This document shows, in pieces, positions 19,221 to 27,653 of a stretch of DNA of 64,000 bases. The stretch comes from Hasllibacter sp. MH4015. Lineage in GTDB: Bacteria; Pseudomonadota; Alphaproteobacteria; Rhodobacterales; Rhodobacteraceae. Both the position numbers and the translations under genes were made by a program. The DNA lies in assembly GCF_020177575.1 (NCBI RefSeq), contig NZ_JAHTBK010000001.1, forward strand, positions 2,992,001 through 3,056,000, in the 5' to 3' direction. The notes below the pieces were generated by a model. It was not told the DNA's origin. It saw only the letters and a program-made list of their open reading frames with translations, and did no database searches. The stretch's first letter is position 1; each line of letters starts with the position of its first letter.

Positions 19221-21491
19221 CTAGTTGTTGCGGGGCCCGAATATGTCGTTCAGCACGTTGTTGATCGCGTTGCCGATATTGCCCTGACCCTGCGCATTGC
19301 CAATCGGAACGACCGTGCCGCGCGGGGTCACGGGGCCCGTCACCGTGCCGTCCGGCCCGATCACGAGGCCATTGCCGTTGAGCGGTTGTTCCGGCTGTCT
19401 CGCCTCCGCAATCGGGTCGATCATCGGCAGGGGGCGGGCCGGAAGCCCGGCATGGACCCCCTCCATCGCCTGTCGCCAGATTTCTGCCGGAAGGCCGCCC
19501 CCGGTCACGCCGGACAGGGGCCGGTTGTCGTCGTAACCCATCCAGACGCCCGCGACGTAATCCGCGGTGAACCCCACGAACCACGCATCGCGTGCAGAAT
19601 TTGTCGTGCCGGTCTTGCCCGCCACGGGCCGATCCGCCAGTGCCGCGCGTGTGCCCGACCCGTTGGTGACAACCTGCGTCATCATGTAGATCAACTGCTG
19701 CGCGGAAAATTCCGAGATCACGCGTTCCCGAATACCCGTGCTCTGTTCGAACATCGGCGCATCTTCCCCCAGTAGCCGCAATTCCGTCAGGCCGTAGGGC
19801 CGCACGGCGGAGCCACCGTTGAGGATGCCGGAATAGGCGCCCGTCATCTCGATCAGGGTGGATTCCGACGCGCCAAGGGCCAAAGCCGGGCCAAGGGCGA
19901 GGTCGGATTCGATGCCGAATTCGCTGGCCACGGTCCGCACCAGATCGCGCCCGACCTCTTCGGACAAACGCACGGCGGCGGTGTTGAGCGAGCGGCGCAG
20001 CGCATCGGTCAGCGTCACCTGCCCATAGAATTCGCCGGTATAGTTTTCCGGGCTGTAGGGGCCGGAGCCGGGGACGTTGATCGTCAGCGGCGCGTCGAGG
20101 ATCAGGTCATCGAACCGCCACCCCAGGTCAAGCGCGGTTGCGTAGACGAAGGGTTTGAAAGCGGAACCCGTCTGTCTGAGCGCCTGCGTGGCACGGTTGA
20201 ACAGACCCCCGCCCGCAAGGTCGCGGCCACCCACCATCGCGCGCACGGCCCCGTCGGCGCTCATCACGACGATGGCGGCCTGCGCTTCCGATCCGGCACG
20301 GACCTGGTTGGCGAAGACATTGGCGATCGCCGCCTCCGCCGCTGCCTGGATGTCCGGGTCGAAGGTGGTGCGGATAATCACGTCCTCCGTCGTCTCACCG
20401 GTCAGGAAATCGGGGCCGACCTGCATGATCCAATCGGCGAAGTAGCCGCCGGTATCCTGGTTGGCCGCATCCGACAGGGTGGCCGGATTGGCGCGGGCGC
20501 GGTCGGCGGCGTCGGCGCTCAGGTATCCCTGCTCTTCCATCAGGTTGAGGACAACGTTGGCCCGTTCCTGCGCCCGTTCCAGATCGCGCGTGGGCGCGTA
20601 ATAGGAGGGTGCAACCAGAAGGCCCGCCAGCATCGCGGATTGCTGGGGGTTCACCTCTGCCGCAGACGTGCTGAAATAGCGTTGCGCCGCCGCCTCGAAC
20701 CCGCGAGAGCCTGCGCCCAGATAGGCGCGGTTCAGATAGACGCTCAGGATTTCCGCCTTGGAATAGCGCAGCTCCATCGCGAAGCTGAACGGCACTTCCT
20801 GGATTTTCCGCCAGATCGTCGTGCGGCGGCAATCGGCCTCGTATTCCGCCTCACTCTCCCATTCCTCGGGGTCGAAGCCGACGCCAAGGCATAGGATCTT
20901 CGCGACCTGTTGGGTAATGGTGGACCCGCCATGGCCCGAGAGCGGCCCGCGCCCCTCGCGCAGGTTGATGCGGATGGCACTCGCGATGCCGCGCGGGGAC
21001 ACGCCCAGATGCCGCCAGAACCGGCGGTCCTCGGTGGCGACAACGGCGTTGACCAGATGCGGAGAGGTGGCAGCGGCGTCGATCGCCCCGCCGAACTGCT
21101 CCCCACGCCAGGCGAAGACCTCCCCGTGGCGGTCCAGCATCGTCACGGACCCACGCTGGCGAGCGTCCAGAAGATCGTCCAGATCGGGCAGCTGCGCGTA
21201 GTAATAGCCGGTCGCCAGCGCCAGGATCAGCGTCACAACCACGGCCCCGCGCCAGATGACGCCCCAGATCAGCCGAAAGACGAAGCGGATCACACGCGCG
21301 AAAAAGCCGAGGATGCCGCCGCGCTGCGGTGGCTTGCGCCGGGGCGACTTGCGGCGCGGGCGCCGGTTCCCGCCGTTGCCGCCGCCGCTTCCGCTGCCAC
21401 CGCCGCTTTTGCGTGCGGGCTTGCGGGTGGAGCTTGCATTGGCCCGGCGATCCGCCACCAGCCTGCGTCTGCCATTTCCAGAAGGGCTCAT
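19221..21491 (-). CDS. Class A penicillin-binding protein (PBP1A family)
   Basis: 756 aa. Bifunctional peptidoglycan synthase. A basic, Gly/Ser-rich cytoplasmic tail (about 1-55) precedes one membrane anchor (about 60-90, ending in ALATGYYYAQLPDL). The glycosyltransferase (GT51) domain has ATEDRRFWRHLG with the catalytic Glu, and GGSTITQQVAK. The transpeptidase domain has the serine motif GSAFKPF (SxxK), SLN and KTGTT. The C-terminus (after about 700) is a Pro/Asn-rich tail ending in NIGNAINNVLNDIFGPRNN. ATG 21489-21491 is used; an earlier ATG adds 16 residues. It converges with ggt, 8 nt apart. Confidence 0.94.
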   Translation of the reverse strand: MSPSGNGRRRLVADRRANASSTRKPARKSGGGSGSGGGNGGNRRPRRKSPRRKPPQRGGILGFFARVIRFVFRLIWGVIWRGAVVVTLILALATGYYYAQLPDLDDLLDARQRGSVTMLDRHGEVFAWRGEQFGGAIDAAATSPHLVNAVVATEDRRFWRHLGVSPRGIASAIRINLREGRGPLSGHGGSTITQQVAKILCLGVGFDPEEWESEAEYEADCRRTTIWRKIQEVPFSFAMELRYSKAEILSVYLNRAYLGAGSRGFEAAAQRYFSTSAAEVNPQQSAMLAGLLVAPSYYAPTRDLERAQERANVVLNLMEEQGYLSADAADRARANPATLSDAANQDTGGYFADWIMQVGPDFLTGETTEDVIIRTTFDPDIQAAAEAAIANVFANQVRAGSEAQAAIVVMSADGAVRAMVGGRDLAGGGLFNRATQALRQTGSAFKPFVYATALDLGWRFDDLILDAPLTINVPGSGPYSPENYTGEFYGQVTLTDALRRSLNTAAVRLSEEVGRDLVRTVASEFGIESDLALGPALALGASESTLIEMTGAYSGILNGGSAVRPYGLTELRLLGEDAPMFEQSTGIRERVISEFSAQQLIYMMTQVVTNGSGTRAALADRPVAGKTGTTNSARDAWFVGFTADYVAGVWMGYDDNRPLSGVTGGGLPAEIWRQAMEGVHAGLPARPLPMIDPIAEARQPEQPLNGNGLVIGPDGTVTGPVTPRGTVVPIGNAQGQGNIGNAINNVLNDIFGPRNN

Positions 21492-21819
21492 CTCATCTTG
21501 CCTCGTATCGGGGGCCGTTGCGGCAAATGCCGGAGCCATCCTCGTTGGGCGTCAAGATAAGCGCATTCGAGTCGCTTGTGGAGGGGGCATGGCGCGCCGC
21601 CCCGTGATGCTTTCGCACAAAATTGAGGCAAAGACGCGAAAATGCGCAAAAAATTTGCAAATGCTTCGCTGCACGGCAGCAAATCTGCACCCGCTCCGTT
21701 GCCTCACCCCCAAGCCCGGCCTGTCTTTACCCCCACAACGCGCCTGCACGTGCCGCCAATTCGGGGGCGGTGCGTGCCGGTCACAGGGGACAGTCAACAA
21801 CCGTAAGGGGTGTAGAGAC
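21492..21819 (+). promoter_or_regulatory. 328-nt glnK-amtB upstream region with AT-rich palindrome
   Basis: The region between the divergent PBP and glnK genes is clearly AT-richer than its surroundings around 21615-21675. It holds a 13-nt inverted repeat GCAAA-AAA-TTTGC at 21646-21658. A TGCAC-containing stretch follows (about 21671-21690). In proteobacteria glnK-amtB promoters are normally NtrC-activated, so this is where NtrC sites would be expected, but no clear sigma-54 element or NtrC consensus could be read. Confidence 0.4.
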
Positions 21820-22158
21820 GTGAAACTCATCATTGCAGCAATCAAACCGTTCAAGCTGGAGGAGGTGCGCGAGGCGCTCACCACCATCGGCGTGCGCGGC
21901 ATGATGGTGACGGAGATCAAGGGCTTCGGCTCCCAATCCGGTCACACGGAGATCTATCGCGGTGCGGAATACGCCGTGAATTTCGTGCCGAAGGTGAAGC
22001 TGGAAATCGTCGTGGCCGCGTCCATGGCCGACCAGGTGGTCGAAACGATCCAGTCCACGGCCAAGACCGACAAGATCGGCGACGGCAAGATTTTCGTTCT
22101 CGACGTGCAAAGCGCGGTTCGCGTGCGCACCGGCGAAACCAACGACGACGCGCTGTGA
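21820..22158 (+). CDS. glnK: Nitrogen regulatory PII protein GlnK
   Basis: 112 aa, the canonical PII length. Trimeric sensor of 2-oxoglutarate/ATP and, through uridylylation, glutamine. The GTG start at 21820 gives KLIIAAIKPFKLEEV; AAGGGG lies at 21805-21810. The T-loop GFGSQSGHTEIYRGAEY places the modified tyrosine at residue 51, and the B-loop region TDKIGDGKIFV is intact. Being directly upstream of amtB (40 nt), it is the GlnK type, which binds AmtB through the T-loop and closes the channel when nitrogen is plentiful. Confidence 0.96.
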   Translation: MKLIIAAIKPFKLEEVREALTTIGVRGMMVTEIKGFGSQSGHTEIYRGAEYAVNFVPKVKLEIVVAASMADQVVETIQSTAKTDKIGDGKIFVLDVQSAVRVRTGETNDDAL

Positions 22159-22198
22159 TCGTGCCCGCGTCCCTGCAACTCAAAGGTATGAGAGACAG

Positions 22199-23593
22199 AT
22201 GAAAACCAAGTATCTCCTTCCCGTCGCTGCCGTGGCCCTTGCCGCGCTGCCGTCGATGGGCCTCGCGCAGGAGGGTGGCGAAGCTGCGCCGCACACCTCC
22301 TACATCTTCACCACGCTGCTGTTTCTGATCGGCGGCTTCCTCGTGTTCTGGATGGCGGCGGGCTTTGCGATGCTCGAAGCGGGCCTCGTGCGGTCCAAGA
22401 ACGTCACCATGCAGCTGACCAAGAATATCGCGCTCTTCTCCATCGCCGCGATCATGTATTGGCTGGTCGGCTACAACATCATGTACCCGTTGGGGGAAAT
22501 GAGCTTTGCCGCCGGTGAGGTCGACACCAGCCTCATCAACTGGACGATCTATTCGCTGTCCGAAGGCGATGACGGCACAGTCAACGTGATCGGCTATCTC
22601 GGCGCGTTCGGCCAAGCCGTGTTGCAGCCCGTGGGCACCACCGATGTCGATCTGTCCTACGCCTCCGACGGGTCGGACTTCTTCTTCCAGCTGATGTTCT
22701 GCGCCACCACGGCGTCCATCGTGTCCGGCACCCTGGCCGAGCGCATCAAGCTCTGGCCCTTCCTGATCTTCGTGATCGTGCTGACCGGCTTCATCTACCC
22801 GATCGAGGCGTCCTGGCAGTGGGGCGGCGGCTGGTTGTCGGCGGCAGGCTTCTCCGACTTCGCAGGCTCCACCCTGGTTCACGCCGCCGGTGGCTTCGCC
22901 GCGCTGGCCGGTGCCATCGTGCTGGGTCCGCGTCTGGGCAAGTACAAGGACGGTCGCGTCAATCCGATGCCCGGCTCCAACCTGCCGCTGGCTACGCTCG
23001 GTACGTTCATCCTGTGGCTGGGTTGGTTCGGCTTCAACGGCGGCTCGCAGCTGGCGATGGGGACGATCAACGACGTCACCGATGTCAGCCGGATCTTCGC
23101 GAACACCAACATGGCTGCCGCTGCCGGTGCCGTGGCCGCGCTGATCCTGACGCAGGTGATGTACGGCAAGTCGGACCTGACCATGATCCTCAACGGCGCA
23201 TTGGCGGGCCTCGTGTCCATCACGGCCGAGCCGCTGGCACCCACGCTGTTCGGGTCGCTCTGGATCGGGGCCGTGGGTGGTATCATCGTCGTCGTGACGG
23301 TTCCGCTGCTCGACAAGCTCAAGATCGACGATGTGGTCGGTGCCATCCCGGTCCACCTGATCGCCGGTGTCTGGGGCACGATCGCGGTCGTCTTCTACAA
23401 TGGCGACGCCTCGCTTGGCGCACAGCTTCTGGGGATCGCGGCCATCGGTGCCTTCGTCTTCGTCTCCTCGCTGATCGTGTGGTTCATCCTGAAATTGACC
23501 ATCGGCATCCGCGTGGGCGAGGAGGAAGAGATCACCGGCCTCGACGTTTCCGAACTGGGTATGGAAGCCTATCCGGAATTCTCCAAGGGCTGA
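22199..23593 (+). CDS. amtB: Ammonium transporter AmtB
   Basis: 464 aa. Starts with a cleavable signal peptide (MKTKYLLPVAAVALAALPSMGLAQ), then 11 membrane helices. It imports ammonium via the twin-histidine pore: the two histidines are expected in HAAGG and VHLIAGVWG, both present. The Amt signature FAGSTLVHAAGGFAALAGA is seen split across residues about 221-239. The C-terminal tail (EEEEITGLDVSELGMEAYPEF) is the cytoplasmic region that interacts with GlnK. It is cotranscribed with glnK and ends at a strong terminator. Confidence 0.97.
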   Translation: MKTKYLLPVAAVALAALPSMGLAQEGGEAAPHTSYIFTTLLFLIGGFLVFWMAAGFAMLEAGLVRSKNVTMQLTKNIALFSIAAIMYWLVGYNIMYPLGEMSFAAGEVDTSLINWTIYSLSEGDDGTVNVIGYLGAFGQAVLQPVGTTDVDLSYASDGSDFFFQLMFCATTASIVSGTLAERIKLWPFLIFVIVLTGFIYPIEASWQWGGGWLSAAGFSDFAGSTLVHAAGGFAALAGAIVLGPRLGKYKDGRVNPMPGSNLPLATLGTFILWLGWFGFNGGSQLAMGTINDVTDVSRIFANTNMAAAAGAVAALILTQVMYGKSDLTMILNGALAGLVSITAEPLAPTLFGSLWIGAVGGIIVVVTVPLLDKLKIDDVVGAIPVHLIAGVWGTIAVVFYNGDASLGAQLLGIAAIGAFVFVSSLIVWFILKLTIGIRVGEEEEITGLDVSELGMEAYPEFSKG

Positions 23594-23617
23594 TCCCTCC
23601 ACCGACCCTGAAAACGG

Positions 23618-23650
23618 AAAGAGCGCCCATGATCGGGCGCTCTTTTTTTT
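23618..23650 (+). terminator. Strong Rho-independent terminator after amtB
   Basis: Stem GAGCGCCC (23621-23628) pairs with GGGCGCTC (23635-23642), extended by AAA/TTT, followed by eight T residues. It lies 24 nt after the amtB stop and separates glnK-amtB from the convergent senC gene. Confidence 0.92.
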
Positions 23651-23684
23651 GGTGCCACACGCGTCCGCGAACGGCGCGGCGGTG

Positions 23685-24317
23685 TCAGCTCGCCGCGTCT
23701 ATGAAACACGCGGTCCGGGATGCCATTTCCTGCGGGCTCGTCTCCCTCGGGAAGAACTCCACGAAGCCGATCCCGGGCATCATCAGGTAGGTGAACGCCG
23801 TGTGGTCGACAAGGTAGTAAGGGTCCGTCCCGTCCGCATGGCTCTGGTAATACACGCGGTAGGCATCGGCGGCGGCATCGGTCTGCGCCTGCGTGCCGGT
23901 CAGGCCGAGCATCCGTTCATGCACGTTGTCGGTGAATGCGGCCAGAACCTCCGGCGTGTCGCGCGCCGGATCGACGGTGATGAAGATCGGCTGCACATCG
24001 CGCCCCACCTCGTCCAGCAGGTCCACCGCCTCCGCGTTGCGCACGGTATCAAGCGGGCAGACGTCGGGGCAAAACGTGTATCCGAAGTAGACGAGCGTCG
24101 GCTCGGTGATGACCTCGGCATCCGTCACCTCCTCCCCGGTTTCCGTCACGAGGGTGAAGGGCCCGCCGATACTGCCCGCGCCGCCGGCCACGACGCCTTC
24201 GCGGCATTGTCCGAACGGATCGTCATTCGACCCGCCCCACAGGATCGCGACGCCCGTGCCGACCACCAGGACGGAGATCAGCCCGACGGAGGCCAGCGCA
24301 TAGGTTCGTGTGGTCAT
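23685..24317 (-). CDS. senC: SCO1/SenC/PrrC copper chaperone-like protein
   Basis: 210 aa. A single N-terminal membrane anchor (about 7-28) leads to a periplasmic thioredoxin-like domain. The SCO copper site is complete: CPDVC (Cys83, Cys87) and His172 in YYLVDHTAF. SCO proteins deliver copper to the CuA or CuB site of cytochrome c oxidase. In Rhodobacter, senC/prrC is encoded divergently from regB/prrB and ahead of regA/prrA. Here it is divergent from regB, but regA lies 12 kb away. Promoters of senC and regB overlap in 24360-24388. Confidence 0.93.
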   Translation of the reverse strand: MTTRTYALASVGLISVLVVGTGVAILWGGSNDDPFGQCREGVVAGGAGSIGGPFTLVTETGEEVTDAEVITEPTLVYFGYTFCPDVCPLDTVRNAEAVDLLDEVGRDVQPIFITVDPARDTPEVLAAFTDNVHERMLGLTGTQAQTDAAADAYRVYYQSHADGTDPYYLVDHTAFTYLMMPGIGFVEFFPRETSPQEMASRTACFIDAAS

Positions 24318-24359
24318 TGGACGGGTCCCCTTCGAGACAGGAATGGCGTGCTAAGTCCG

Positions 24360-24388
24360 TTGAATAGACATTCCACCCGCCCTATCAA
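24360..24388. promoter_or_regulatory. Candidate overlapping divergent promoters for regB (+) and senC (-)
   Basis: Plus strand: TTGAAT (24360-24365), 17 nt, TATCAA (24383-24388). Minus strand: TTGATA (24388-24383), 16 nt, TATTCA (24366-24361). Both orientations read as sigma-70-like from the same 29 bp, so the two transcripts would compete for polymerase. Confidence 0.42.
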
Positions 24389-24401
24389 TTCACGACCTCG
24401 T

Positions 24402-24414
24402 TCCTGTGACAGGA
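24402..24414. promoter_or_regulatory. 13-bp palindrome before regB
   Basis: TCCTGT-G-ACAGGA is a perfect inverted repeat located 13-25 nt ahead of the regB start codon and downstream of its candidate promoter. A half-match ACAGGA recurs near 24337-24342. It could be an operator or an mRNA hairpin covering the regB ribosome site (CAGGA). Confidence 0.35.
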
Positions 24415-24426
24415 TGCCCCGCACCC

Positions 24427-25842
24427 ATGGCCGCCCCCGATTTCGCCGCCGATCCCGCGCTCGCCCTCGTCCGACAGGACAGCCGCGTGGACTGGGTCCG
24501 CCTGCGCACGCTTCTGGTGCTGCGCTGGCTCGCGATCGGCGGACAGACGCTCGCGGTGGTGGTGGCCGCTTTCTACATGGGGCTTCAGGTGCAGATCGGC
24601 CTGTGCTTCCTCGCCATCGGGGCGTCCGTCGTCTCCAACCTCGTGGCGATGTCGATCTTTCCCGAAAACCAGCGCCTCAGCGACCGGGACGCGATGCTGA
24701 CGCTCCTGTTCGACCTGTCGCAACTGGCCTTCCTGCTGTTCCTGACCGGGGGGCTGAACAACCCGTTCTCCTTGCTGATCCTCGCGCCCGTGACGATTTC
24801 CGCAACCGCGCTGACCCTGCGCTCCACCATGATCCTGGGGCTTCTGGCGGTGTTCCTGATATCGTGCCTGGCCCTGTGGCACTTGCCGCTGACCACCCTG
24901 TCGGGGGAGGTCCTGCAACTGCCCGGTCTGTTCATCTTCGGCTTCTGGTTCGCCATCGTCATCGGCATCTTCTTCCTGTCGGCCTACGCCCGCCGCATCG
25001 CATCGGAAACCCACCGGATGTCCCAGGCCCTGCTGGCGACGCAGATGGCGCTGGCGCGGGAACAGAAACTGACCGATCTGGGTGGTGTGGTCGCCGCCGC
25101 CGCGCACGAATTGGGCACGCCCTTGGCGACGATCAAGCTCGTCTCGACCGAGCTGCTGGAGGAGTTGGGCGATCACCCCGAACTGGCCGAGGATGCGGCC
25201 CTTATCCGCGATCAGGCGGATCGCTGCCGCGACATCCTGCAATCCATGGGCCGCGCCGGAAAGGACGACCTGCACCTGCGCCGCGCGCCGTTTTCCACCG
25301 TGGTCGAAGAAGCGGCGGAGCCCCATGCCGACCGCGGCATCGCGCTGGTCTATGATTTCCGCGCCGCGCCAGGGGGAGGTGACGCGCCGCAGCCGCAGAT
25401 CTGGCGCAAACCCGAAGTGATCCATGGCCTGCGCAACCTCGTGCAGAACGCCGTGGACTTCGCCGACCAACAGGTGCGGATCGAAGGGGTCTGGGACGAC
25501 ACCATGGTCCGCCTGCGCATCATCGACGACGGGACAGGCTTTCCGCCCGATCTGCTGGGGCGTCTGGGCGATCCGTTCCTGCGACGCCGCAACCGCACGA
25601 CCCACGATGTGCGCCCGGGATACGAGGGGATGGGCCTTGGCCTGTTCATCGCCAAGACGCTTCTCGAACGCTCCGGTGCGCGGGTGGCCTTCATGAACGC
25701 CGCCGATCCATTTCTCACCGTGGAGGATCGCAAGGGGCTGAGCGGGGCGCTTGTCGAAGTGGTCTGGCCGAGCGAGGCTTTGGTGGACGCCACCGGCCCG
25801 ACCTCGCAGCCATTGGGCGAGAATCAACTGATAATCGACTGA
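24427..25842 (+). CDS. regB: Redox sensor histidine kinase RegB/PrrB
   Basis: 471 aa from ATG 24427; a GTG at 24406 would add seven residues. Six membrane helices lie in residues 25-186. The quinone-sensing loop GGLNNPF is present (108-114). The H-box is AAAHELGTPLATIK with His227, and the redox-active cysteine is Cys267 in ADRCRDIL, exactly 40 residues downstream, as with His225 and Cys265 of the Rhodobacter capsulatus protein. N box GLRNLVQNAVDFA and G boxes DDGTGF and GMGLGLFIAK complete the kinase. RegB phosphorylates RegA when electron carriers are reduced or oxygen is low, governing respiration, carbon and nitrogen fixation and, in phototrophs, photosynthesis genes. Confidence 0.95.
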   Translation: MAAPDFAADPALALVRQDSRVDWVRLRTLLVLRWLAIGGQTLAVVVAAFYMGLQVQIGLCFLAIGASVVSNLVAMSIFPENQRLSDRDAMLTLLFDLSQLAFLLFLTGGLNNPFSLLILAPVTISATALTLRSTMILGLLAVFLISCLALWHLPLTTLSGEVLQLPGLFIFGFWFAIVIGIFFLSAYARRIASETHRMSQALLATQMALAREQKLTDLGGVVAAAAHELGTPLATIKLVSTELLEELGDHPELAEDAALIRDQADRCRDILQSMGRAGKDDLHLRRAPFSTVVEEAAEPHADRGIALVYDFRAAPGGGDAPQPQIWRKPEVIHGLRNLVQNAVDFADQQVRIEGVWDDTMVRLRIIDDGTGFPPDLLGRLGDPFLRRRNRTTHDVRPGYEGMGLGLFIAKTLLERSGARVAFMNAADPFLTVEDRKGLSGALVEVVWPSEALVDATGPTSQPLGENQLIID

Positions 25843-25854
25843 TTTTCCACGTAT

Positions 25855-25873
25855 TGTTTCCATATTGGAAACA
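25855..25873 (+). repeat. Inverted repeat between regB and the PAS gene
   Basis: TGTTTCCA-TAT-TGGAAACA, an 8-bp perfect stem with a 3-nt loop, 12 nt after the regB stop. No T run follows within ten bases, so it may be an operator or RNA-processing hairpin instead of a simple terminator. Confidence 0.45.
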
Positions 25874-25898
25874 CGGTGCCGCAAGTCTTCACGCTTCG

Positions 25899-25913
25899 TT
25901 AACCGCCCGTTAA
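25899..25913 (+). promoter_or_regulatory. Candidate CtrA-binding box TTAA-N7-TTAA
   Basis: TTAACCGCCCGTTAACC contains two TTAA half-sites separated by exactly 7 nt, matching the established CtrA consensus TTAA-N7-TTAA(C). It lies 12 nt before the first possible ATG of the PAS-domain gene. Binding is inferred from sequence only. Confidence 0.5.
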
Positions 25914-25925
25914 CCGTTTTTTCCC

Positions 25926-27608
25926 ATGATCCTGCGGGGGATTTCGAAGGGACGGGGCCGTATCTTGGCAAATGCAACCACAGTGATGTACCTCGCGATC
26001 AGCCTCGTCACTGCCATCGGTGCGGTGTTGCTCAGTTCCCGTGTGTTGTTCATGCGCTCCGGTCGCGGGCGGCTCGCGGCGGCGGCGGGGCCGGTGGGCG
26101 GCTCCGACATCCTGCGCTGTTACCGGTTCCGCGAAGATTACCTGATTTCCGACCTCGACGCCGATGATGCCTTTCTGGATGCCAGTGTCGACCGTACCGT
26201 CGCCTTCGCGCGGCTTTCCGCGGCGCTCGGCCCGCTTTCGCCCGATTTCGGTCCCCACCTCGCGGCCTTGCGCGACCGGGGGGAGGCGTTCTTGCTTGAC
26301 GGGCGTATCGGAACCGATCCCGTCACGATCTCCGGCCGGGTGGAGGAGGACAGCACCCTTGTCCTGTCCGTGGGCCCGTCGGCGGAGCGGAACGGACGGC
26401 AAACCGTGGAAAGCGCCGCACTCGACGCGCTCCAGGGCGAATTGTCGGACCTGCGCGCCGCGCTCGATGCCGGGTCGGTCCCGATGTGGCGGGTGGATGA
26501 GGGTGGGCAGGTCGTCTGGGCCAACACGCCCTATTTCGACCTGGTCGAACGCCTGCGCGGCGGTGACGCGCCCGGCTGGCCGCTTCCCCGCATCTTCGCC
26601 GATCAGCTTGAACCGGCCCCCAATGACGGCACCAGCCGCCGCTGCCACCTCAACCTGCCCGACCGGGATGAGGCCAGCTGGTTCGAGGTTGCCTGCGACC
26701 GGATGCCGGGCGGCTCCGTCCTTTACACGGCGCAACCCGCCGACCGCGTGATCCGGGCAGAGACGACGCTGCGGGAATTCCTCCAGACCACGACCAAGAC
26801 CTTTGCGGCTTTGCCCATCGGCCTTGCCGTGTTCGACCGCAAACGCCAGTTGGTGACGTTCAATCCGGCCCTCAACGCGCTGACCCAGGCGGGGGTCGAG
26901 TTCCTGTCCTCCCGCCCCGATTTGCGCGCGTTCCTGGATCAACTCCGCGAGAAGGGCCGTATTCCGGAGCCGCGCGATTACCGGTCCTGGCGGGATGAGA
27001 TTGCGCGGCTGGAGGAAGGCGCGGAAAACGGCACCTACCAGGAAATGTGGGAATTGCCCGAAGGCGCGACATTCCGCGTGATCGGGCGGCCCCATCCCGA
27101 CGGCGCGATCGCCTTCATGATCGAGGATATCAGCGCCGAGGTCTCCCTCACCCGGCAATTCCGGGCCGATCTGGATATGTACCAAGCGGTGCTCGATGCC
27201 TCGCCCAGCGCGATTGCCGTATTCGACCATGACGGCGGGATGATCCATTCCAACCAAGGCTATGACGACCTCTGGGGGCGCGACACCGCGCGCGTCGGCG
27301 GCCTGCCCCACCTGAGCGAGGCGGTGAGCCTCTGGTCGACCCGGTGCAAGCCCTCCCCCGTCTGGGCGGAGCTTCGGCAATTCGTCTGTCACGAGGTTCC
27401 GCGCGATCCGAATGTCGCACAGGTCGAAACCGTCGATGGCATACGGCTGGCCGTCCGGATGGCACCTGCCCGTGGCCGCGCCACGGTGGTGCACTTCATT
27501 CCCCTTGATGCGCACCTGCACAATCCGCTGGCCGAATTGTCCCTTAAGCCGCCGGTCGTGATCGACGCGGGCGCGGCGCAACCACTTGGGGCGGCGCGCA
27601 CCGCCTGA
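25926..27608 (+). CDS. Membrane-anchored PAS-domain protein without kinase domain
   Basis: 560 aa. One N-terminal hydrophobic segment (about 18-42, TTVMYLAISLVTAIGAVLLSS) anchors it. At least two PAS domains are visible: about 286-415 (LPIGLAVFDRKRQLVTFNPA ... FMIEDISAEV) and about 418-520 (DASPSAIAVFDHDGGMIHSN). A weaker PAS-like unit lies around 175-280 (DAGSVPMWRVDEGGQVVWAN). No histidine-kinase, GGDEF or EAL motif follows; the protein stops about 25 residues after the last domain. Possible roles are a sensor scaffold or degenerate kinase. A TTAA-N7-TTAA box sits right at its start, which leaves the start codon uncertain: ATG 25986 is an alternative. It lies between regB and tsaE, 45 nt before the latter. 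Confidence 0.82.
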   Translation: MILRGISKGRGRILANATTVMYLAISLVTAIGAVLLSSRVLFMRSGRGRLAAAAGPVGGSDILRCYRFREDYLISDLDADDAFLDASVDRTVAFARLSAALGPLSPDFGPHLAALRDRGEAFLLDGRIGTDPVTISGRVEEDSTLVLSVGPSAERNGRQTVESAALDALQGELSDLRAALDAGSVPMWRVDEGGQVVWANTPYFDLVERLRGGDAPGWPLPRIFADQLEPAPNDGTSRRCHLNLPDRDEASWFEVACDRMPGGSVLYTAQPADRVIRAETTLREFLQTTTKTFAALPIGLAVFDRKRQLVTFNPALNALTQAGVEFLSSRPDLRAFLDQLREKGRIPEPRDYRSWRDEIARLEEGAENGTYQEMWELPEGATFRVIGRPHPDGAIAFMIEDISAEVSLTRQFRADLDMYQAVLDASPSAIAVFDHDGGMIHSNQGYDDLWGRDTARVGGLPHLSEAVSLWSTRCKPSPVWAELRQFVCHEVPRDPNVAQVETVDGIRLAVRMAPARGRATVVHFIPLDAHLHNPLAELSLKPPVVIDAGAAQPLGAARTA

Positions 27609-27653
27609 GCGTGCCTTGCGACCGGCGCGGGGATCGCTAGACTCCGCACCACC

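Noticed and set aside
21917-23602. Long antisense frame opposite glnK-amtB
   Set aside because: High-GC shadow of the sense genes; Asp/His/Arg-rich translation, no domain, and amtB on the other strand is unambiguous.
25899-27581. 560-residue antisense frame opposite the PAS gene
   Set aside because: Codon-shadow; the plus strand encodes clear PAS domains and a membrane anchor.
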